From: DATAEU01 sp046724395
GTDB taxonomy: Bacteria; Actinomycetota; UBA4738; HRBIN12
Direction of reading: 5' to 3'
Length of the DNA: 34,948 nt
Assembly: GCA_046724395.1 (NCBI GenBank)
Contig: JBKOWM010000172.1
Span: 1-34,948 of the forward strand
The notes beneath the pieces were generated by a model that ran no database searches, had not been told where the DNA came from, and saw only the letters and a program-made list of their open reading frames with translations. Of this stretch, positions 16,026-22,522 are shown piece after piece. The position numbers and the translations under genes are program-made. The first letter of the stretch is position 1, and every line of letters begins with the position of its first letter.

Positions 16026-16031
16026 TATAAT
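16026..16031 (+). promoter_or_regulatory. -10 element TATAAT upstream of hppA
   Basis: A perfect TATAAT stands in very GC-rich DNA 60 bp before the hppA ATG. No good -35 is visible at 17 bp. If used, it gives a leader of about 50 nt. Confidence 0.55.
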
Positions 16032-16043
16032 CTCCCGGTTTCC

Positions 16044-16057
16044 GCCGCTCACGCGGC
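16044..16057 (+). other. Small hairpin in the hppA leader
   Basis: GCCGC-TCAC-GCGGC forms a 5-bp stem with a 4-nt loop in the predicted 5' leader, ending about 23 nt before the ribosome site. It may stabilise the mRNA; it could be chance. Confidence 0.3.
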
Positions 16058-16090
16058 TCTTTCTCTTTGATCTCGACCGAGGAGGGTTCG

Positions 16091-18376
16091 ATGTTCGGCG
16101 TCGTGGCGGCCGAGGGCGGGCCGATCGACGCGGTGTTCGGTGCGTTCGAGGAACGGGCCCTGTGGGTCGTCCTCGTCATCTCGCTCCTTGCGCTCGCGTT
16201 CGCCTATTACCTGGTCCGCGAGGTGCTTGCCGCTCCGGAAGGGACCGAGAAGATGCGCGACATCGCGCGGGCCATCCAGGTCGGCGCCAGCGCGTACCTG
16301 CAACGTCAGTTCCGGACGGTCGGCATCTTCCTCGGCCTGCTAACGGTGGTGCTGTTCTTCATCCTTCCCGTCCCCGACAACGCCGTTCACAGCGACCTGA
16401 TAATCAGGTTCGGCCGCTCGGTCGCCTTCATCCTCGGCGCCGGGTTCTCGGCGCTCACCGGATTCACCGGGATGTGGCTCGCCGTTCGCGCGAACGTTCG
16501 AGTAGCCAACGCGGCTCGCGAGTCCGGCCTCCGGCGGGCGCTGCGCATCGCGTTCCGGGCCGGCGGTGTCGCGGGCATGTTCACGGTCGGCCTGGGACTC
16601 TTCGGCGCGACGATGATCCTGCTGATCTTCAAGCAGGACGCCACCAGCGTGCTGGTCGGGTTCGGCTTCGGCGGGGCGCTCCTGGCGATGTTCATGCGGG
16701 TCGGCGGCGGCATCTTCACGAAGGCGGCCGACGTGGGCGCCGATCTGGTGGGCAAGGTGGAGCAGGGCATTCCCGAGGACGACCCCCGCAACGCCGCGAC
16801 GATCGCGGACAACGTGGGCGACAACGTCGGCGACTGCGCGGGGATGGCCGCCGACCTGTTCGAGTCCTACGAGGTGACGCTCGTCGCCGCGCTCATCCTC
16901 GGCGCGGCTGCGTTCTCCGGAACGCCGCAGGGCGCCATCGTCGGCGTCATGTTCCCGCTGTTCGTCCGCGCCGTCGGCGTCGTCACCTCGATCGTCGGCA
17001 TCCTCGCGGTGTCGCCGCGCAGCGAGACGGAGCACGGCATGAGGGCGATCAACCGTGGCTTCTTCCTGTCGGCGGCGCTGTCGGCCATCGTGGTCTTCAT
17101 CATCTCGGACGTGTACATGGACTCGCTGCGCCCCGGCTTCGCCGTGCTGTTCGGGCTGATCCTCGCGAGCGTGATCCAGGTGCTGACGCAGTACTTCACC
17201 GACACGAAGTACAAGCCGGTGCAGGAGATCGCCGAGTCCACACAGACAGGCCCGGCGACGACGATCCTGTCGGGGTTCTCGGTCGGTCTCGAGTCGACGG
17301 TGTGGTCGATCCTCGTCATCGGTGCGGCCGTCGTCGCGGCGTTCTATCTCGGCGACTCCACAGCCGAGCGGCTGTATTTCATTTCGCTCACCGGGATGGG
17401 AATGCTCACGACGGTCGGCGTGATCGTGTCAATGGACACGTACGGTCCGATCTCCGACAACGCGCAGGGTATCGCCGAGATGTCCGGCGAGTTCCAGGGG
17501 CGGCCGGCCGAGATCCTGGGCGGGCTCGACGCGATCGGCAACTCGACGAAGGCCATCACCAAGGGCATGGCCATCGCGACGGCCGTCCTGGCGGCGACGT
17601 CGCTCTTCGGCTCGTTCGCGGAGACCGTGCTGGGCGCGCTCGGCCGCGTAAACGCCAGCGAGTTTCCGATCCGCGTCGACCGGCCCGACGTCCTCGTCGG
17701 CCTGCTCATCGGCGGGTCGATCGCGTTCCTGTTCTCCTCGCTCGCCATCCGCGCCGTGGGGCGCGCGGCCGCGCAGGTCGTCGTCGAGGTGCGCAAGCAG
17801 TTCCGGGAGCACCCGGGCATCATGACGTTCAAGGAGAAGCCCGACTACGCGCGCGTCGTCGACATCTGCACGCGCACATCTCTCCGAGAGCTCATGACGC
17901 CGGGACTGCTCGCCGTGCTGTCTCCCGTCGTCGTCGGCTTCTTCCTGCAGGCGGAGGCGCTGGGCGCGTTCCTGGCCGGCGCCATCCTGACCGGTCAGCT
18001 CCTCGCCGTGATGCTGTCGAACTCCGGCGGTGCGTGGGACAACGCCAAGAAGTACATCGAGGAGGGGCACTACGGCGGGAAGCGGAGCGAGGCGCACAAG
18101 GCCGCGGTGATCGGCGACACCGTGGGCGACCCATTCAAGGACACCGCGGGTCCCGCCCTAAACCCGATGATCAAGGTCATGAACCTCGTCGCGCTGCTCA
18201 TCGCGCCGCTCGTCGTCGACTACCGCAGCGACACGGGGATCCGCGTCGCGATCGCGGCCGCCGCCGCGCTCATTGTCGCGGGTGCCGTCTGGTACTCGAA
18301 GTCACGGCGCGCGGAGGCGATGGTCGAGCCCACCGAGGCCGGCGCGGAAGTGACCGAGGAGGCCGCGACCCTCTGA
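16091..18376 (+). CDS. hppA: Membrane-bound H+-translocating pyrophosphatase (K+-independent type)
   Basis: A 761-residue pump with about 16 helices that hydrolyses pyrophosphate and exports protons. The substrate site is intact: FTKAADVGADLVGKVE (residues 209-224), DNVGDNVGD (240-248), and the C-terminal GDTVGDPFKDTAGPALNPMIKVMN segment. The GNSTKA motif carries Lys487, where K+-independent enzymes have Lys and K+-dependent ones have Ala. This is therefore predicted to be a K+-independent H+ pump. Ser instead of the usual Thr in GNTTKA is a mild variant. The ATG at 16091 has GGAGGG 4 nt upstream; a TTG at 16067 in the same frame is less likely. It runs with nhaA and the OB-fold gene in the same direction. 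Confidence 0.97.
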   Translation: MFGVVAAEGGPIDAVFGAFEERALWVVLVISLLALAFAYYLVREVLAAPEGTEKMRDIARAIQVGASAYLQRQFRTVGIFLGLLTVVLFFILPVPDNAVHSDLIIRFGRSVAFILGAGFSALTGFTGMWLAVRANVRVANAARESGLRRALRIAFRAGGVAGMFTVGLGLFGATMILLIFKQDATSVLVGFGFGGALLAMFMRVGGGIFTKAADVGADLVGKVEQGIPEDDPRNAATIADNVGDNVGDCAGMAADLFESYEVTLVAALILGAAAFSGTPQGAIVGVMFPLFVRAVGVVTSIVGILAVSPRSETEHGMRAINRGFFLSAALSAIVVFIISDVYMDSLRPGFAVLFGLILASVIQVLTQYFTDTKYKPVQEIAESTQTGPATTILSGFSVGLESTVWSILVIGAAVVAAFYLGDSTAERLYFISLTGMGMLTTVGVIVSMDTYGPISDNAQGIAEMSGEFQGRPAEILGGLDAIGNSTKAITKGMAIATAVLAATSLFGSFAETVLGALGRVNASEFPIRVDRPDVLVGLLIGGSIAFLFSSLAIRAVGRAAAQVVVEVRKQFREHPGIMTFKEKPDYARVVDICTRTSLRELMTPGLLAVLSPVVVGFFLQAEALGAFLAGAILTGQLLAVMLSNSGGAWDNAKKYIEEGHYGGKRSEAHKAAVIGDTVGDPFKDTAGPALNPMIKVMNLVALLIAPLVVDYRSDTGIRVAIAAAAALIVAGAVWYSKSRRAEAMVEPTEAGAEVTEEAATL

Positions 18377-18426
18377 GCGCGCCCGCGCGGCGGCCCCGCC
18401 GGCGCGGCTGAGGGCGCGGGGCGACG

Positions 18427-18795
18427 ATGGGATTCCTCGACGGGCTTCGACGCTCGCTCCGCCGGATGGCGGAAAGCGACGAGCAGCGTCTGGCGGAGGA
18501 GATCCGCCAGTGGGCCTCGACGATCCCCGGCACGACGCGGATTGGGGAGGCTCCGACGCGCTCCCGCGCAAAGGTCGCCGGCGTCGTGCGTCGCATCACC
18601 GTGCGGCCGGTCGAGGGGTCGGAGTCCCTCGAGGCGCTCCTTTCGGACGGTACGGGAGAGGTCGAGGTCGTGTGGATGGGGCGCCGCGCGATCCCCGGTC
18701 TCTCCCTCGGCACTCGCGTGGTCGTCGACGGCGTCGTCGGCGAGTCGCGCGGCCGCCGCCGGATCGTGAACCCGACGTTTGATTTCTCGCGGTAG
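18427..18795 (+). CDS. OB-fold nucleic-acid-binding domain protein
   Basis: A 122-residue protein. A short helical N-terminus (GLRRSLRRMAESDEQRLAEE) precedes an OB-fold of about 75 residues (KVAGVVRRITVRP ... LSDGTGEVEVVWMGRR ... GTRVVVDGVVGESRG), with the five-strand pattern of tRNA-anticodon/RecG-type OB domains. I recall the same gene beside the ceoB/ceoC (TrkA-like) pair in mycobacteria, so the location here supports a conserved actinobacterial neighbourhood. Nucleic-acid binding is inferred from fold only. It is convergent with the RCK gene, 22 bp stop to stop. Confidence 0.85.
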   Translation: MGFLDGLRRSLRRMAESDEQRLAEEIRQWASTIPGTTRIGEAPTRSRAKVAGVVRRITVRPVEGSESLEALLSDGTGEVEVVWMGRRAIPGLSLGTRVVVDGVVGESRGRRRIVNPTFDFSR

Positions 18796-18817
18796 GCGTC
18801 GCCGCGTGCGGCCGCCG

Positions 18818-19531
18818 CTAGACCTCGCCGACGCCGCTCATCGTCTCGGGCGTGCCGCCCGGCACGCCCTCGCCGACGATGGCGGTCCGCAGCGTGCCCT
18901 CGGACTCGGGGGACGCGAGGGCCAGGACCTCGTCGCCGCCCACGATCTGCGTCTCGGGCTGCGGGATCACCACGTGGCCGTCGCGGAGGACAGCGACGAT
19001 GGCGGCGTCGGCGGGCAGACGGAGCTCGTAGATCGGGCGGCCGTCGTTCGGCGAACCGCCGGGAATCGTGACCTCCACAAGCGCGACGCGTCCGCCCTCC
19101 AGCCGCAGCAGCCGGACGAGATCGCCGACGGTCACTGCCTCCTCGACGAGCGCCGTGAGGATGTGCGGCACCGAGACCGCGACGTCCACGCCCCACTGCT
19201 CCGTGAACATCCATTCGTTCCTCGGGTGATTGACGCGGGAGAGCACACGAGGAACCGCAAACTCCTGCTTGGCGAGCAACGCGGTGACCAGGTTGTCCTC
19301 GTCATCGCCCGTCGCCGCGACCACCACGTCGGCGGCGTTAAGGTTCGCCTGGTCCAGCACCCACGGCTCGCACGCGTCTCCCAGGAGGAAGTCCACGTCC
19401 GGCGCCCATTCCTTCGCGGTCTCGAGGTGCGCCGGGTCCTGCTCGATCAGCGTGACGGCGTGACCGCGCGCGTGCAGGTCTCCCGCCAGATGCCGGCCGA
19501 CCGCGCCGGCGCCGGCAATGACCACTCGCAC
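18818..19531 (-). CDS. trkA: TrkA-family RCK protein (second of the pair, CeoC-like)
   Basis: A 237-residue cytosolic K+-transport regulator. RCK_N (Rossmann, residues 1-125) begins MRVVIAGAGAVGRHLAGDL, the GxGxxG dinucleotide motif, with Glu30 at the end of strand 2 (TLIEQD) favouring NAD(H). RCK_C (about 145-215) follows, with DGRPIYELRLP and GDEVLALASPE. The extra C-terminal 20 residues are Gly/Glu-rich. The GTG start at 19531 is 1 bp after the stop of the first RCK gene, so they form an operon. RCK proteins gate K+ channels or transporters in response to nucleotides. No TrkH/KtrB partner is in the window. Confidence 0.93.
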   Translation of the reverse strand: MRVVIAGAGAVGRHLAGDLHARGHAVTLIEQDPAHLETAKEWAPDVDFLLGDACEPWVLDQANLNAADVVVAATGDDEDNLVTALLAKQEFAVPRVLSRVNHPRNEWMFTEQWGVDVAVSVPHILTALVEEAVTVGDLVRLLRLEGGRVALVEVTIPGGSPNDGRPIYELRLPADAAIVAVLRDGHVVIPQPETQIVGGDEVLALASPESEGTLRTAIVGEGVPGGTPETMSGVGEV

Positions 19532-19532
19532 C

Positions 19533-20192
19533 TCAGTGCTCCCCCATCGGCCTCAGCAGATCGTCGAGCATTTCGACCGCGTCCTTGTGCACGATCACCT
19601 GCAGCACGTCGCCGTGCTGAAAGCTGCTCGAGGGCGTCGGGATGAACCCGTGGCCGCCGCGGTCGACGCCGGTCACGATGATCTTGCCCTCGACGTTTAG
19701 CTGGTTCACCCGGGACCCGATGAGATGCGGCGGAACGTTCAGTCGCATCCGGAAGAGGTCGCCGCCGGCGAGGCTCTCCTTGATCTCCTCGCGGGTGTGG
19801 GTGAGCATCAGCATGATCTGCTTCACCCCCCAAGTCGTCGTTGCGACGGTCGGGATGTTCAGCCGCTCGTAGATCTCGGCACGACGCGGATCGTAGATGC
19901 GCGCGACAACGGTGGGCACGTGGTAGTACTCGCGCGCCACGCGGGCCGACACGATGTTCGAGTTGTCGCCGTTCGTAACGGCGACGAACGCGTCGGCATC
20001 CTTGATGCCGGCGTCCTCGAGGATGTCGCGGTCGAACCCGACTCCCACCACCGTTCGTCCTTTGAAGCCGGGCGGTAGCCGGTCGAACGCGGACGCGCGT
20101 TTGTCGATGATCGTGACGTCGTGGCCGGCGCGGCCGAGCTGGATCGTCAGCTCGGAGCCGACGCGTCCGCAACCGATCAGGATGACCCGCAT
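19533..20192 (-). CDS. trkA: TrkA-family RCK protein (first of the pair, CeoB-like)
   Basis: A 219-residue RCK protein: RCK_N with GCGRVGSEL (residues 8-16) and Asp30 (TIIDKR), then RCK_C from about 140 (FRMRLNVPPHLIGSRV ... GDVLQVIVHKD). The helix TTWGVKQIMLMLTH (about 119-132) is the crossover that typically mediates dimerisation. It shares only fold-level similarity with its neighbour, as expected of a heteromeric TrkA/TrkB (CeoB/CeoC) pair. It starts at ATG 12 bp after the response-regulator stop, so kinase, regulator and both RCK genes probably form one leftward operon of four genes. Confidence 0.93.
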   Translation of the reverse strand: MRVILIGCGRVGSELTIQLGRAGHDVTIIDKRASAFDRLPPGFKGRTVVGVGFDRDILEDAGIKDADAFVAVTNGDNSNIVSARVAREYYHVPTVVARIYDPRRAEIYERLNIPTVATTTWGVKQIMLMLTHTREEIKESLAGGDLFRMRLNVPPHLIGSRVNQLNVEGKIIVTGVDRGGHGFIPTPSSSFQHGDVLQVIVHKDAVEMLDDLLRPMGEH

Positions 20193-20204
20193 GGTTTCCG
20201 TAGG

Positions 20205-20948
20205 TTAGCGCCTCGCAGAAGGGTGCTCACGCGCAGAGGGTGTCGCGTCGGCGCTGGTTCCCGCCGTCTCGGAGCTGCTCCAACGGTACCCCACGCCCGG
20301 TTCCGTCACGATCAGTCGGGGCATCGCCGGGTCGTCTCGCAGCTTCTGCCGCAGCTGTCGCACATAGACGTGCAGGTAGTGGTTCTCGGCGGCATACCCT
20401 CGTCCCCAGACCTTCCTCAGCAACCACTGATGAGTCAGAAGCTTGCCGGCGTTCGTCACCATGGCCTCGAGGAGTCCGTACTCGGTTGGCGTCAGGTGAA
20501 CGACCTCGTCTTGCACCCGGACGAGCCGGCGAACCAGGTCCACTTCGACATCGCCGAAGGTGAGCACCTGCGCGCCGTGGTCGTCGGCCTTGGCGCGCCG
20601 CAGCGTCGCCCGCATTCTCGCCAGGACTTCCTCCACGTCGAAGGGCTTCGTCACGTAGTCGTCGGCTCCGGCATCGAGCGCTTCGATCTTGTCGCCCTGC
20701 CCCTCGCGAACCGACAGCACGATGACGGGGATGTCGGTCCACGTCCGAAGACGGTTGATCACCTCGGCCCCATCCAAATCGGGGAGGCCGAGGTCGAGCA
20801 TGATCAGATCCGGCTGCTGAGCGGCAGCGGTGGCGAGGCCCTTCTCTCCATTCTCGGCGGCGAGGACCTCGTAATCACGCGCCTGCAGCGACGTTCGTAG
20901 CGCACGAACGATCTGCGGCTCGTCGTCGATCACGAGCACCTTCGTCAC
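20205..20948 (-). CDS. KdpE-like response regulator (OmpR/PhoB family)
   Basis: A 247-residue regulator. The receiver domain (1-120) has the acidic pair Asp8-Asp9, phospho-acceptor Asp52 (LIMLDLGLPDLDG), Ser79 in VLSVRE and Lys101 (VTKPF). The DNA-binding winged helix (about 128-228) has the KdpE-like LTPTEYGLLEAMVTNAGKLLTHQWLLRKVWG and ends VTEPGVGYRW. About 20 residues of Ser/Ala-rich tail follow. The GTG start overlaps the kinase stop (GTGA, 20945-20948). In K+-limited cells KdpE activates K+-uptake genes; no kdpFABC is visible, so its targets here are more likely the RCK operon and the divergent KimA-like gene (inference). Confidence 0.93.
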   Translation of the reverse strand: MTKVLVIDDEPQIVRALRTSLQARDYEVLAAENGEKGLATAAAQQPDLIMLDLGLPDLDGAEVINRLRTWTDIPVIVLSVREGQGDKIEALDAGADDYVTKPFDVEEVLARMRATLRRAKADDHGAQVLTFGDVEVDLVRRLVRVQDEVVHLTPTEYGLLEAMVTNAGKLLTHQWLLRKVWGRGYAAENHYLHVYVRQLRQKLRDDPAMPRLIVTEPGVGYRWSSSETAGTSADATPSAREHPSARR

Positions 20949-22417
20949 GGCGTCATCACGCCCTCTGGGTGGCGATCCCCAGTCATGCGGCCGGGCTCGA
21001 TCCCGGCGGTCGGGAGCTCCATGACGATCACTGCGCCTCCACCCGGCGCACCCTCGACCCAGATCCTGCCGCGATGCGCCAGCGCGATGGCTCGCGCGAT
21101 TGCGAGCCCGAGGCCTGTCCCGCCGCGACCGGGGCCGGCGTCCCTGCGATAGAACTCCTCGAAGACGCGGATCCGATCGCCCCGCTCGATGCCGGGCCCG
21201 TGGTCGGCCACGTGCAGGCGCACGGCGTTTTGCCAGCGCGCCGCCGAGATCTGGATCTCGCTCCCTCGCGGTGAAAACCGCACGGCGTTCTCGAGCACGT
21301 TCGACAGCATCTGCTCGACCTGGACGGGGTCGGCATCGACCGCGGGGAGGTTCGGCCGGATGTTGGTCCGAACCGGCGTTTCGTGGAGCGTCCGTCGCAT
21401 CCTCCGAAGGACGGAGCCGATCACCTCTTCGACGAGGATCGGTTGCGTGGAGGGGGTGAGCGTCCCAGCACGCATTCGAGCGAGATCCAGGAGGTTACCG
21501 ACAATCGAGTTGAGGTGATCCGTCTCCTCTAGGACGGTTCTGAGCATCTCGTCGCGCTGCTCGTCGCTGAAGTGTGCCCCCTCACCCAACAGGCCGGAGA
21601 CGCTCGCCTTGATCGAGGACAGCGGCGTTCGGAGGTCGTGCGTGACCGAGGAGAACAGCGCCGCGCGAAGCGCGCTCGCCTCCGCGGCGAGGCTGGCTTC
21701 TCGAACCTCCTCGGCAAGGCTGGCGCGTTCGATCGCAAGCGCGGTCTGGCTCGCGACGGTCTTGAGCAGGTCGGCTTCGCTCATCGAGAAAGTCGGAACG
21801 TCGCCGGCTCGCACCGCCTGGAGCGATCCGAAAGACCTCGACGCCGTCGTCAGCGGGATCGTGATGGCGCTCTCGCCCGCTACTGGCGGGCGAGGTGCTG
21901 AGGCGGCCCCGGTTCCGTGAGGCGTGGAAATCTCGCACGAGCGGAGTCCGAAGAGGCCGACCAGCGCTCCTGCAAGCTCATCGAGGATTCGGTCGAACGG
22001 CTCCCCCGAGATCAGATTCGCGGTCGTGCGGCCGAGGAGCTGCGCCTCGGTCGCCCGTCGCTCCGCACGGGACCGCTCGTCGAGCGTCCGCGTAAACAGA
22101 GCGCCGACGATCAGGGCCGACAGGAGGAATGCGCAGAGCGCGATGACATCGCTCGGCTCTCGCACGATCAGCGTGTGGCGCGGCTCGGTGAAGAAGAAGT
22201 TCAATCCGAGAAACGAGACGACGGCGGCGACGATGCCGCTTCGCGACCCGCCGATGGCGGCCGCTCCCACGACCGCCAGAAGACACAGCGCCGTCGCGGT
22301 GGCGAGGTGCTCCGAGCCGAGCGCCACCGACAGACCGACGGCGGCGGCTGGCGGAAGCACCGCAGCCGCGAGGATCCGAGGCCACGACAGACGCCTGGAC
22401 GCGAGGAGCTTCTTCAT
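20945..22417 (-). CDS. Short KdpD-like sensor histidine kinase without KdpD/USP sensor domains
   Basis: A 490-residue kinase. Residues 14-115 are the four-helix DUF4118 membrane domain, with the KdpD hallmark FLGLNFFFTEPRHTL (69-83). A GAF-like domain covers about 130-235. The HisKA domain has SVTHDLRTPLSSI with phospho-His260. The HATPase domain has the N-box (LSNVLENAVRFSP), HGPGIE and GTGLGLAIA. Classical KdpD (about 890 residues) carries an N-terminal KdpD domain and a USP domain; both are absent, leaving only 13 residues before the membrane. Signal input must therefore come through the membrane or GAF part. It is the first gene of the leftward operon and divergent from the KimA-like gene at 22523. 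Confidence 0.93.
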   Translation of the reverse strand: MKKLLASRRLSWPRILAAAVLPPAAAVGLSVALGSEHLATATALCLLAVVGAAAIGGSRSGIVAAVVSFLGLNFFFTEPRHTLIVREPSDVIALCAFLLSALIVGALFTRTLDERSRAERRATEAQLLGRTTANLISGEPFDRILDELAGALVGLFGLRSCEISTPHGTGAASAPRPPVAGESAITIPLTTASRSFGSLQAVRAGDVPTFSMSEADLLKTVASQTALAIERASLAEEVREASLAAEASALRAALFSSVTHDLRTPLSSIKASVSGLLGEGAHFSDEQRDEMLRTVLEETDHLNSIVGNLLDLARMRAGTLTPSTQPILVEEVIGSVLRRMRRTLHETPVRTNIRPNLPAVDADPVQVEQMLSNVLENAVRFSPRGSEIQISAARWQNAVRLHVADHGPGIERGDRIRVFEEFYRRDAGPGRGGTGLGLAIARAIALAHRGRIWVEGAPGGGAVIVMELPTAGIEPGRMTGDRHPEGVMTP

Positions 22418-22470
22418 CCCGTGCTCGAGTGTCTCGCGCCCGGACGCGGCGCGAACTCACAACGCCTGAC

Positions 22471-22520
22471 CTTGACGATTTCTTTAGGCGGCGGCGCGAG
22501 GGTTTGACAGGACGCTGACG
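22471..22520. promoter_or_regulatory. Putative response-regulator operator, 11-bp direct repeats (kinase 1 / KimA-like 1)
   Basis: In the 105-bp divergent region, CTTGACG (22471-22477) and CTTTAGG (22482-22488) are 11 bp apart. TGAC recurs at 22505-22508 and 22516-22519, again 11 bp apart. TTGACA (22504-22509) could also be a -35 element, but no -10 follows at proper spacing. OmpR/PhoB-family regulators bind tandem half-sites with this period. The repeats are imperfect. Confidence 0.4.
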
Positions 22521-22522
22521 AC

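Noticed and set aside
13910..16030. A 706-codon open frame on the plus strand across the LCP-partner and nhaA genes
   Set aside because: It is Arg/Pro/Gly-rich without family blocks and is the shifted frame of nhaA; it comes from high GC content.
16162..18411. A 749-codon open frame overlapping hppA
   Set aside because: Same-strand shifted frame of hppA with basic, repetitive composition and no recognisable domains.
22418..22522. c-di-AMP (ydaO) riboswitch before a KimA-like gene
   Set aside because: Bacillus kimA is controlled by one, so I looked, but the region is too short and lacks the conserved strings; the same is true before KimA-like 2 and 3.
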